In this document: positions 56,452 through 64,000 of the stretch, one piece after another
Layout of the letters: each line of letters starts with the position of its first letter
Position numbering within the stretch: the stretch's first letter is position 1
From: Cellulomonas xiejunii
GTDB taxonomy: Bacteria; Actinomycetota; Actinomycetes; Actinomycetales; Cellulomonadaceae
Assembly (NCBI RefSeq): GCF_024508315.1
Contig: NZ_CP101987.1
Location: 2,914,001 to 2,978,000 of the forward strand
Direction: 5' to 3'
Length of the DNA stretch: 64,000 nucleotides
Notes under the pieces: generated by a model
Seen by the model: only the letters and a program-made list of their open reading frames with translations
Told to the model about the DNA's origin: nothing
Database searches by the model: none
Program-made: the position numbers and the translations under genes

Positions 56452-58263
56452 TCACGACGAGCGCGGCGTCGAACCGGGCACCGGCGGCACCACCGGCGGC
56501 AGGGCGCGCGGCGCCTGCGAGCCGCGGGACATCGGCTGGTCGACGAACGGCTGCACGTCGCCCGTGCACTGCGTGCCCTCGACCGGCAGCTCGCCGCCGA
56601 TGAGGTAGCGGTCGATCGCCTCCGTGGCGCACGCGGACGTGCCGTACGCCGTGTGCCCCCAGTTGTCGGAGGTCAGCAGGCGGCTGTTCGGGAGCACCTT
56701 CGCGGCCGCGACGGCACCCTCGTAGGCGGTCGCCGGGTCCCACAGGTTGCCGACGACCAGCACCGGCGACGCGGTACGGGCGTCGAACCGTCCCGTCCAC
56801 GCGTCCTCGTCGCGCGCGGTCCAGGCCTTGCTCGCGCACTGCGCCGACCCCCACGTCCACGACGGCCCGAAGCCCGGCGCGATCGCGTCCTGCCGCTCGG
56901 AGGCCGCGATCCAGTCCTCCGGCCGCCGGGGGTTCACGGAGTCGGTGCACAGCACCGCCGAGAACGCCTCGGTGCCGTTGTAGTACGGGAACGCGAACCC
57001 GAGCTCGGACGCCCGCTCGGTGCGGGTGGCGGCGTGCTCCGCGGCGTTCTGCTGCTGTGCGCGCTCGTAGCCCACCAGGGACGCCAGCGCCTCGGCGCGG
57101 ATCTCGGCGTTCTCCGGCGTCTCCGGCTGGAGCAGCCAGTGGATCGCCCACGTGAGCGCGTCGACGCCGAGGTACGCCTCCGGCGCGTACAGCGTCCCGA
57201 GCACGGCGCTGACGAAAACCGGCCAGTCGACGGTCACGATCAGCTCGTCGGTCTCCGGGTCGCGCAGCTCGATCGGTGTGGCGCGCAGACCTGCGGCCAC
57301 GCCGTCCCACACGGCCCGCGGCTCACCGATCCCGGCCGTGCGGCACAGGTCGGGTCCGGCCTGCTCACAACGGTCGAGGATCTCCTGCGTGGCGCGCCAC
57401 GCGGCGGTCCCGGACGCGAGGCGCTCGGTCACCGGGATGTTCGCGGTCGCGCGGGTACCCGCCCACGCGAGCGGGTCGAGGACCCCGTCGATCGTGACCG
57501 CACGCACGCGGTCGGGGAACATGTTGGCGTACACCTGGCCCAGGTAGCTGCCGTACGAGAAGCCCAGGAACGTCAGCTTCTCGTCGCCGACGGCCCGCCG
57601 CACGACGTCCATGTCACGTGCGACCTGCGCGGTCGACATCGACGCGCTCAGCGGGGTGCCCGTCGTCGAGCACGCCTTGCCGAGCTTCCAGGCCGAGTCG
57701 ACGAATGCCGCGGTCTGCCCCTGCCCCTGCGGGAACGGCACGTACATGCCGGACAGCGCGGCGTCCTGCTCGCCGACGTTGCGGAAGCACTGCACGTTCG
57801 ACGAGTAGTTGGTGCCGCGCGGGTCGAGGCCGACGACGTCGAACCTCGCCAGCACCTCGGGCGACAGGAAGTACGGCGCGAAGGCCGCGATCTCCACGCC
57901 CGAGCCTCCCGGCCCACCGGGGTTGACGAACAGCGACCCGATCCGCTGCGCGGGGTCCGTGGCCCGCACGCGCAGCAGCGCCACCTCGGTGGTGCCCTTG
58001 CGCGGCTGGTCGTAGTCGAGCGGGAGCTCGACCGTGCCGCACTCGCTGCCCGGCATGAAGATGGACGAGCAGTCGTACCAGCCCGGGTCGGGCGTCGGGA
58101 CCCGGTCGACGCGCGCCGCCTCCGCGCGGCTCGTGCGGTCGTGGCCGGCGCCCGGCCTGCCGTGGGCGCTCGCGCCCGTGGCCGTGAACGCCGTGACGGT
58201 CGTGGCCAGACAGGCCGCGACGGTCGTCACGGCGAGCGCACGGCGGAACTGTGCTTTCGTCAT
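56452..58263 (-). CDS. secreted alpha/beta-hydrolase, tripeptidyl aminopeptidase type
   Basis: The 603-residue product has a signal peptide (MTKAQFRRALAVTTVAACLA, cut near ASA-HG). It has the oxyanion segment NPGGPGGSG, the nucleophile Ser236 in GFSYG, an acid in GNLWDPATAY and His in NWGHTAYG. These are the marks of the SCO7095/Tap-like exported peptidases of actinobacteria, which trim short peptides from protein N termini. The ATG follows GGGGGA. Substrate is not certain; a proline iminopeptidase-like activity is the nearest alternative. Confidence 0.88.
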   Translation of the reverse strand: MTKAQFRRALAVTTVAACLATTVTAFTATGASAHGRPGAGHDRTSRAEAARVDRVPTPDPGWYDCSSIFMPGSECGTVELPLDYDQPRKGTTEVALLRVRATDPAQRIGSLFVNPGGPGGSGVEIAAFAPYFLSPEVLARFDVVGLDPRGTNYSSNVQCFRNVGEQDAALSGMYVPFPQGQGQTAAFVDSAWKLGKACSTTGTPLSASMSTAQVARDMDVVRRAVGDEKLTFLGFSYGSYLGQVYANMFPDRVRAVTIDGVLDPLAWAGTRATANIPVTERLASGTAAWRATQEILDRCEQAGPDLCRTAGIGEPRAVWDGVAAGLRATPIELRDPETDELIVTVDWPVFVSAVLGTLYAPEAYLGVDALTWAIHWLLQPETPENAEIRAEALASLVGYERAQQQNAAEHAATRTERASELGFAFPYYNGTEAFSAVLCTDSVNPRRPEDWIAASERQDAIAPGFGPSWTWGSAQCASKAWTARDEDAWTGRFDARTASPVLVVGNLWDPATAYEGAVAAAKVLPNSRLLTSDNWGHTAYGTSACATEAIDRYLIGGELPVEGTQCTGDVQPFVDQPMSRGSQAPRALPPVVPPVPGSTPRSS

Positions 58264-58407
58264 GGTGATCCCCCTGGATCGCGCCCGCCGGTGCCCCTGC
58301 GACCCGGCCGTCGGCGCTCCCACCACCCTGACGGCCGCGAGGTGCGCAGGACGTCGGCCGCAGGGCGGACCCCGGTGCCCGACCTGCGGGGGTTGTCCCG
58401 GTCAGGG

Positions 58408-58425
58408 GGGAACGTCTAGGTTCCC
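58408..58425. promoter_or_regulatory. inverted repeat GGGAAC-N6-GTTCCC, possible operator
   Basis: The repeat (58408-58413 with 58420-58425) lies between the murB stop and the hydrolase start codon. Its 6-base spacer reads CTAGAC on the minus strand, so a TAGACG -10-like hexamer for the hydrolase gene lies within it. A repressor site or an ECF-type -35 (GGGAAC) are both possible. Confidence 0.35.
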
Positions 58426-58461
58426 GCGCGCGCGGCGCGCACCCTTGCCACGCGCGGCGCC

Positions 58462-59607
58462 TCAGAGGGTGACGCCCACCAGGACCGGCTCAGGCTCCAG
58501 GACGACACCGAACCGGTCGCGGACCCCGTCGCGGACCTCGCGGGCCAGGGCGAGCAGGTCGACGGCGCTCGCGTCGCCACGGTTGGTCAGCGCGAGCGTG
58601 TGCTTGGTCGAGAGCGTCGCCGGGCCGGGTGACCCGTGCCCGCGACCGAAGCCCGCGTGCTCGATCAGCCACGCTGCGCTCGTCTTCACCGAGCCGTCAG
58701 CCATCGGCCACCGGGGCGCGTCGCCGGGCAGCGCGTCCGCGTCCGCTGCCGCGACGACGGGGTTGGTGAAGAACGAGCCGGCGCTCCACGTGTCGTGGTC
58801 GGCGCCGTCGAGCACCATGCCCTTGCGTGCCCGCAGCGTGAGCACCGCCGCGCGGACGTCCGCGAGCGGTGCACGCTCCCCCACGGCCACGTCGAGCGCA
58901 CGGGCCAGCTCCGGGTAGGCCACGGGCGCCGACAGTGAGCCCTGCCTGAGCTGGAACGTCACGTCGAGCACGACGTACCGGGGCGTGGGGCCCCACGGCG
59001 CGGCGGGGTCGGCCGGGTCCGGTCGCAACGAGCGCTTGAGCACGGACGTCCGGTACCCGAAGCCCAGGGACACGAACGGCAGGGTGCGGACCCGACCGCG
59101 CCCCCGGTCCCAGACGCGCACCTGCGCGACGGTCTGCGCGACCTCCTGGCCGTACGCGCCGACGTTCTGGACGGGCGTCGCGCCCGTCGACCCGGGGATC
59201 CCCGACAGCGCCTCGACCCCCACGAGCTCGTGGGCCACCGCGTACGCGACCACGTCGTCCCACACGGTCCCCGCGGGCACGGTGAGCGTGACGCCCCCGC
59301 ACGCGGACGCGTCAGGCACCTCCACGCCGCCGCGCACGTCACGCACGACGACCCCGGGGAACCCGGTGTCCGCTGCGAGCACGTTCGAGCCGCCGCCGAG
59401 CACCAGCAGCGGCTCGCCGGCCTCGTCGGCCGCGCGCACCGCCGCGACCAGCCCCGCCTCGGACGTCGTCTCCACGTAGCGGCCGACGGGACCGCCGACG
59501 CGCAGGGTCGTCAGGTCCGCGAGCGCGGGCGTGCCGGGGTGCGTCGGGACGGGCGGGTACGCCGGCGCGGGGGCCGGGCCGGGCAGTGCGCAGGTGTCGG
59601 GCTCCAC
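58462..59607 (-). CDS. murB: UDP-N-acetylenolpyruvoylglucosamine reductase
   Basis: MurB reduces the enolpyruvyl group to make UDP-MurNAc for peptidoglycan, using FAD and NADPH. The 381-residue product has TTLRVGGPVGRYVE, VLGGGSNVLAAD, the FAD-binding region GVEALSGIPGSTGATPVQNVG and GRGHGSPGPATLSTKHTLAL near the end. The GTG start lies 6 bases after TAGCCT, which overlaps the stop codon of the MFS gene before it. That fits a leaderless message. Confidence 0.95.
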   Translation of the reverse strand: MEPDTCALPGPAPAPAYPPVPTHPGTPALADLTTLRVGGPVGRYVETTSEAGLVAAVRAADEAGEPLLVLGGGSNVLAADTGFPGVVVRDVRGGVEVPDASACGGVTLTVPAGTVWDDVVAYAVAHELVGVEALSGIPGSTGATPVQNVGAYGQEVAQTVAQVRVWDRGRGRVRTLPFVSLGFGYRTSVLKRSLRPDPADPAAPWGPTPRYVVLDVTFQLRQGSLSAPVAYPELARALDVAVGERAPLADVRAAVLTLRARKGMVLDGADHDTWSAGSFFTNPVVAAADADALPGDAPRWPMADGSVKTSAAWLIEHAGFGRGHGSPGPATLSTKHTLALTNRGDASAVDLLALAREVRDGVRDRFGVVLEPEPVLVGVTL

Positions 59608-59616
59608 CCGGCCAGG

Positions 59617-60885
59617 CTAGACCGCGGGCGGCGCGGGACGTTCCGCGACGCCGCCGCCGGCGGGCGCGAAGGCGCGCGGCAGCGGCCGTGCCGCGCCCGT
59701 GACCAGCAGACCGAGGGCGACGGGGGCGAGGATCGCCAGGAGCGCGTGCCGGTAGCCCACGTGCTCCGCCAGCAGGCCGAGGAGCGGGGGCCCCGCGAGG
59801 AAGGCGGAGTACCCCACCGTCGAGACGACCGCGACGCGCTGCGCGGCGCGCAGCGGGTCGTCAGCCGCGGCGCTCATCCCGACGGGGAAGCCCAGTGCCG
59901 CACCCGCACCCCACGCGGCCACCCCGATGATCGCGAGCCACAGCTGGTCGGCCAGGCCGAAGACGAGCAGCCCGGCCCCCGCCAGACCGGCGCACAGCCG
60001 CAGCACGGCGACCCGCCCGAAGCGGTCGAGCAGCGCCGTGCCGAGCAGCCGCATCGCGGTCATCGCCGTGACGAAGAGCCCGAACGCGATCGCGCCCGTC
60101 GCGTGCGCGGTGCCGAAGCCGTCGACGACCGCGAGGCTCACCCAGTCGTTCGCTGCGCCTTCGGTGAGCGCTGCGGCGAGCACCACGAGGCCGATGAGCA
60201 GCGTCCGCGGCTCGAGCCACGCACCGAGCGCCCCCCGAGCGCCGTCGCGCGGCGCGGGGTGCTCGGTGTCGACGCCGCGCGGGGCGGGACGGTCGACGAA
60301 CGCGCGCACCGCCACCGCGACGGCGACCGTGGAGAGCACCAGGACGACAGGCAGGTGCACCTGCACCGGCACGTGCAGCGCCGCTGCACCGGCGGCGACC
60401 CCGGCTGCTGCCATCGTCCCGAAGGAGAAGCCCGCGTGGTAACGCGGCATGACGGTGCGCCCGAGCCGCTGCTCGACGACCGCACCCTCGATGTTCATCG
60501 CCGCGTCCCACACCCCCGCCCCGATGCCCGCGAGGACGAGCCCGGCACCGACGAGGACGACGTGGCCGAGAGCCACGCCCAGCGCCGCGAGCGCGAAGCC
60601 CGACGCGTTGGCGACGGCGAAGGCCAGCACCGTGCGCCGCGCGCCCCAGCGCTCGACGACGAGGCCCGACAGGGGCAACGACACGAGCGAGCCCAGAGCC
60701 CCGATGAGGAGCAGCACGCCCATCCGCTCGGGCGTCAGCCCCAGAGCGTCACGCACGGCGGGGAGGCGGGCGGCCCAGGAGGCGAAGTTCACGCCGGACA
60801 GCAGGAAGACGGTGAAGACCGCCGCGGACGCGATCCGGACGTCCCGCGCACCGGCGGCGGGTCGGACGTCGGTCACGCCGCTCAT
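59617..60885 (-). CDS. MFS transporter, second of a tandem pair
   Basis: The 422-residue product has twelve predicted helices with FLLSGVNFASWAARLPAVRD in the first loop and EGAANDWVSLAVVDGFG in the second half. It is a clear paralogue of the transporter gene before it and overlaps it by four bases (ATGA). Both look like the sugar/drug MFS branch near YbjJ and FucP; the substrate is unknown. Confidence 0.88.
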   Translation of the reverse strand: MSGVTDVRPAAGARDVRIASAAVFTVFLLSGVNFASWAARLPAVRDALGLTPERMGVLLLIGALGSLVSLPLSGLVVERWGARRTVLAFAVANASGFALAALGVALGHVVLVGAGLVLAGIGAGVWDAAMNIEGAVVEQRLGRTVMPRYHAGFSFGTMAAAGVAAGAAALHVPVQVHLPVVLVLSTVAVAVAVRAFVDRPAPRGVDTEHPAPRDGARGALGAWLEPRTLLIGLVVLAAALTEGAANDWVSLAVVDGFGTAHATGAIAFGLFVTAMTAMRLLGTALLDRFGRVAVLRLCAGLAGAGLLVFGLADQLWLAIIGVAAWGAGAALGFPVGMSAAADDPLRAAQRVAVVSTVGYSAFLAGPPLLGLLAEHVGYRHALLAILAPVALGLLVTGAARPLPRAFAPAGGGVAERPAPPAV

Positions 60886-62303
60886 CGTGCGCCCCCGCGT
60901 GCGACGGGTCGGTCCTCGCGTCCGTGCCGCCTCCCGGCACGCCCCGACCGGGCGTGGTGGTGACGCGCGTGGACGAGCTCCTCGAGGTCGACCACGGGGA
61001 CGACCTCGGCCGTGGCGGCCGGTGCGCCGACCGCGGGGTCGCGAACGGCGGCGCGCGTGGGCACGTCGGGCTGCTCACGGGCGACCGCCGGCGCCACGAC
61101 GACGCTCGCGACCATGGCGGCGACGATGAGCACGAGGGCGTGGCGCGCGCCGACCGACTCCGCGGCCAGGCCGAGCACGGGCGGAGCCACGAGCGACGCC
61201 ATGGACGCGAAGGCGGAGACCACGGCGACGCGCCCGGCGGCACGCACGGGGTCGTCGGACGCGGCGGCGATGCCGATGGGCACCGCGAGGGCGGCACCCA
61301 CGCCCCACAGGACGACGCCGGTGCACGCGAGGACGAAGCTCGGGGCGAACCCGAACAGCAGCAGCCCGACGATCGACGACGCGCCGGACGCCCGCAGGAC
61401 GGCGACCCGCCCGAGCCGGTCGATGAGCCGGGTCCCGAGCAGACGCACGACCGTCATCGACGCGACGAACAGCCCCAGCACCGCACCGCCGACCGACTCG
61501 GACCGTGCGAAGCCGTCGACCACCGCGAGCGAGAGCCAGTTGTTGGCCGCGCCCTCGGAGAACGCGGCAGAGAGCACGACGACCCCGACGAGCAGCGTGC
61601 GCGGCTCGCGCCATGCGTCGAGTGCGGTCGCGAGGCGCCGCGCGCCCCGTCGGGTGCGCGACTCGGCGGCCGTGCGCACCGAGCGGGCGGGGGTGACGGG
61701 CCGCTCCCCCGCCTCGACGGCGGACACCGGCAGCACGACACCGCGCAGCGAGGCGAGCCGCCACACGATGACCACCGCAGCCGTCAAGGGGAGCTGCACG
61801 ACCAGCGGCACGCCACCGGCGGACGCCAGTGCTCCGGCTCCGGAGCCGGCGACCGCACCGATGGAGAAGGCCGCGTGGAACTGCGGGATGACCGTCCGCC
61901 CCAGCGCGCGCTCGATCCGTGCCGACTCGACGTTGATCGCGACGTTGCCCAGGGCGACGGCGACGCCGTTGAGGAAGATGCCCGCGGCGAGCAGGGCACG
62001 CGACCCGACGGTCGGCCCGACCCCGAGCAGCACGAAGGCCGTCGCGAGGACGAATGTGGAGACGAGCAGGACGCGGCGGGTGCCGAGCCGCTGGAGCACG
62101 ATGCCGGACGACGTGACGGTCAGCAGCGACCCGACCGAGCCGACGAGCAGGAGCAGACCCAGGTCGGCCGTGCTCAGGTCCAGGAGGTCCCGCACCGTCG
62201 GGATGCGTGCCAGCCAGCTCGCGAAGGCGACACCGGCGAGGGCGAAGAGGCCGACGAGCAGGAGTCGGGCTCGGGCGACCACGGACGGGTCGGGGGTGGT
62301 CAC
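60882..62303 (-). CDS. MFS transporter, first of a tandem pair
   Basis: The 473-residue product has twelve helices, FASWLARIPTVRDLLDLS near the start, and EGAANNWLSLAVVDGFARSE. It ends in a long His/Arg-rich tail that the paralogue lacks. The GTG start is supported by GGAG seven bases upstream. It is divergent from a lacI-type gene, with a palindrome between them, so control by that repressor is likely. Confidence 0.88.
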   Translation of the reverse strand: MTTPDPSVVARARLLLVGLFALAGVAFASWLARIPTVRDLLDLSTADLGLLLLVGSVGSLLTVTSSGIVLQRLGTRRVLLVSTFVLATAFVLLGVGPTVGSRALLAAGIFLNGVAVALGNVAINVESARIERALGRTVIPQFHAAFSIGAVAGSGAGALASAGGVPLVVQLPLTAAVVIVWRLASLRGVVLPVSAVEAGERPVTPARSVRTAAESRTRRGARRLATALDAWREPRTLLVGVVVLSAAFSEGAANNWLSLAVVDGFARSESVGGAVLGLFVASMTVVRLLGTRLIDRLGRVAVLRASGASSIVGLLLFGFAPSFVLACTGVVLWGVGAALAVPIGIAAASDDPVRAAGRVAVVSAFASMASLVAPPVLGLAAESVGARHALVLIVAAMVASVVVAPAVAREQPDVPTRAAVRDPAVGAPAATAEVVPVVDLEELVHARHHHARSGRAGRRHGREDRPVARGGAR

Positions 62304-62371
62304 AGCAGAGCTCCGTGTCAAGGGGGAACCGGGATACGGCCCGCTGCGCGTCAGTGGCTGTCCATGCGCGT

Positions 62372-62387
62372 CTCGAATCGATTCGAG
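62372..62387. promoter_or_regulatory. LacI-type operator, perfect 16-bp palindrome
   Basis: The sequence CTCGAATCGATTCGAG is exactly palindromic and has the central CG step usual for LacI/GalR sites. It lies between the divergent MFS and lacI-type genes. It is close to the -35 position of a TACGCT (62409-62414) that may serve the regulator gene, so self-repression is likely too. Confidence 0.8.
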
Positions 62388-62469
62388 GGGGCCCGTCCAT
62401 AGTGCGGGTACGCTGACCGCGACGTCAAACGTCACCCCTCGCCTGCCTCGTCGGCCCCGGAGGTCCGCC

Positions 62470-63537
62470 CTGTCCGCGCAGCGCACCACCCTGGCCGACG
62501 TCGCCGCCGCCGCAGGCGTGTCGGTCTCGACCGCCTCCCTGGCCTTCTCCGGCTCCGGCCCCATCGCCGACGCCACCCGCGCGCGCGTCCTGGAGGCGGC
62601 CCGCGAGCTCGGGTACGCCGGGCCCAACCCTCTCGGACGCCAGCTGCGCCGCGGTCGATCCGGCATCGTCGGCGTCATCATGGGTGACGCGCTGCGCCGC
62701 GCGTTCCGCGACCCCGTCGCCGTCCAGGTGCTCGACGGCCTGACCTCCACGCTCGGACCGCTCGGCCTCGGCGTGCTCCTCATCCCCGGTCCGGACGACC
62801 CGTCGCAGCCCGCGGTGGACCCACTGCTGGAGTCCGCCGCGATGGACGTCGCCGTGCAGATGTGGGGCGGCACCACCGACGACCCGGTCCTGGAGATGCT
62901 CCGACGGCGCGGCACCCCGACGGTCCTCGTCGAGGGCACGCCCCAGCCCGACGTGGCGGCCATCGGGATCGACGACCACGGCGGGATGACCGAGCTCACG
63001 CAGCACCTGCTCGCTCTCGGGCACACGCGCATCGCGACGGTGACCCTGCCGTTCGACCGGGAGCGCTCCGAGGGCCCGGCCGACCCGGTCCGCCTCGCCC
63101 GGATCTCCTGGGAGATCACCCGGCGCCGGCTCACCGGGGTCACCGATGCGGGCGTCACCCCGACCGTCGTCTACGAGACGCCGGCGTCGCTCGTCGAGAA
63201 CGGCGCTGCCGCCGGCCGCGCGCTGCTGTCGACGGCCGACCGTCCCACCGCGATCGTGTGCCAGTCGGACCTGCTCGCCTCGGGCGTGGTGCTGGCCGCA
63301 CGGGAGCTCGGGCTGCGCGTGCCGCAGGACGTCTCCGTCGCCGGGTTCGACGGTCTCGACCTGCCGTGGCTCGCACCCGACGTCCTGACGAGCGTGTCGC
63401 AGCCGCTCGCGCAGAAGGGTGCCGCCATCGGCGAGGCCGTCGCCGAGCTGCTCGCGGGCCGCATGCCCGAGCCGCGCGTGCTGCCCGTGCAGCTGCGCAC
63501 CGGGACGACGACCGGGCCGGTCCCGCAGCGCGGCTGA
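62470..63537 (+). CDS. LacI-family transcriptional regulator
   Basis: The 355-residue product has the DNA-binding region TLADVAAAAGVSVSTASLAF (about 7-26) and the hinge ATRARVLEAARELGY. A periplasmic-binding-protein-like effector domain follows, ending near VAGFDGLDLPWLAPDVLTSV. No ATG, GTG or TTG in frame lies just before the DNA-binding region. A CTG six bases after GGAGG is the best start and is used here. A GTG inside the helix-turn-helix would destroy it. The ligand is probably a sugar or nucleoside carried by the adjacent MFS proteins. Confidence 0.88.
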   Translation: MSAQRTTLADVAAAAGVSVSTASLAFSGSGPIADATRARVLEAARELGYAGPNPLGRQLRRGRSGIVGVIMGDALRRAFRDPVAVQVLDGLTSTLGPLGLGVLLIPGPDDPSQPAVDPLLESAAMDVAVQMWGGTTDDPVLEMLRRRGTPTVLVEGTPQPDVAAIGIDDHGGMTELTQHLLALGHTRIATVTLPFDRERSEGPADPVRLARISWEITRRRLTGVTDAGVTPTVVYETPASLVENGAAAGRALLSTADRPTAIVCQSDLLASGVVLAARELGLRVPQDVSVAGFDGLDLPWLAPDVLTSVSQPLAQKGAAIGEAVAELLAGRMPEPRVLPVQLRTGTTTGPVPQRG

Positions 63538-63551
63538 CGCGACCGCGTCAG
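63534..63551. terminator. short palindrome holding both stop codons of convergent genes
   Basis: CTGACGCG and CGCGTCAG (63534-63541, 63544-63551) contain the TGA stops of the lacI-type and maoC-type genes on opposite strands. It may act as a weak terminator both ways. Confidence 0.4.
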
Positions 63552-63982
63552 ACCAGCCGGACGACCGCCTGCGCCTTGCCCAGGACGCGGACGCCCTCGA
63601 CCGTCACCGTCAGGTCGATCCGCGCCGTCCCGGCGTCGACGTCGACCGAGCCGACCGTGGCGACGACCTCCAGGGACGCCTCCCCCGGGTCCGGCACGGG
63701 CACGGGCCGCGTGAACCGCGCCTGGTAGTCGACGACGGCCCCGGGGTCGCCGACCCAGTCCACGACCACGGTGACGGCAGCGCCCATGGTCCACATGCCG
63801 TGCGCGATCACACCCGGCAGGCCGACCGACGTGGCCACGCGCTCGTTCCAGTGGATGGGGTTGAAGTCGCCCGACGCACCGGCGTACCGCACCAGCCGCG
63901 CACGGTCGACGGTGATCGTGCGGCGGGCCACCTCCTGGCCGACCGTGAGGTCGGCCGGCGCGGGGCGGACCTCGCCGCTCAC
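63548..63982 (-). CDS. MaoC-fold dehydratase, HadB-like
   Basis: The 144-residue hot-dog protein has GDFNPIHWNERVATSVGLPG followed by VIAHGMWTMG, the hydratase motif with catalytic Asp and His. It probably acts as the catalytic subunit of a 3-hydroxyacyl dehydratase. Actinobacteria often keep it with a hadA-type gene near rpmG, murB and the secE region. The GTG start overlaps the stop of a gene that runs off the right edge. Confidence 0.85.
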   Translation of the reverse strand: MSGEVRPAPADLTVGQEVARRTITVDRARLVRYAGASGDFNPIHWNERVATSVGLPGVIAHGMWTMGAAVTVVVDWVGDPGAVVDYQARFTRPVPVPDPGEASLEVVATVGSVDVDAGTARIDLTVTVEGVRVLGKAQAVVRLV

Positions 63983-64000
63983 GCCGCGTCCTCGGGCCGC
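63979..64000 (-). CDS. partial gene at right edge, probably the HadA-like partner
   Basis: Only the last codons are in the window (RPEDAA and stop TGA), overlapping the next GTG by four bases. The coupling to a HadB-like gene suggests a MaoC-N-domain (HadA-like) subunit, but the visible part is too short to prove it. Confidence 0.4.

Overview
The window comes from the chromosome of a very GC-rich actinobacterium. Gene order (str, S10, spc, rpoBC, rplJL and secE-nusG-rplKA clusters close together), short Zn-type uS14, lipid-poor high-GC coding with frequent GTG/TTG starts, LAXTG-type sorting signals and many apparently leaderless genes point to Micrococcales, most likely a Cellulomonas-like organism. 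The genus is an inference from style and gene order, not from a database match.

Layout. Bases 1-47,700 are read almost entirely on the minus strand, so transcription runs from high to low coordinates. The order in that direction is: tRNA-Trp, secE, nusG, rplK, rplA; a plus-strand accessory island (S8 peptidase, ECF-type sigma factor, small beta-domain protein) divergent from a TPR-CHAT protease; rplJ-rplL; rpoB-rpoC; a calpain-like protease with three paralogous small lipoproteins; rpsL-rpsG-fusA-tuf; the S10 genes (rpsJ to rpsQ); the spc genes (rplN to rplO). A six-gene SipW/TasA-type surface cluster then separates rplO from secY-adk-map, and a sortase-anchored choice-of-anchor A protein separates map from infA-rpmJ. 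Strong GC hairpins close rplO, tuf, rpoC, rplL and rplA.

From 47,975 to 56,390 the strand switches to plus: an aminotransferase, an ABC-2 exporter with a DesK/NarL-type two-component pair, a second OmpR-type two-component pair, and an adenosine deaminase-family enzyme. The remainder is a secreted alpha/beta-hydrolase, murB, two tandem paralogous MFS transporters divergent from a LacI regulator with a perfect 16-bp operator, and a MaoC-fold dehydratase (HadB-like) at the right edge.

Most interesting: (1) the TPR-CHAT protease / S8 protease / ECF sigma / small beta-domain protein module at 39.3-44.8 kb, which has the parts of a protease-controlled transcriptional or cell-death switch; (2) the calpain-like protease with a pilin-like N terminus in an operon with three paralogous lipoproteins at 27.2-29.9 kb; (3) the SipW-type fibre cluster lodged inside the spc operon. 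No CRISPR array, rRNA, insertion sequence or prophage was seen.
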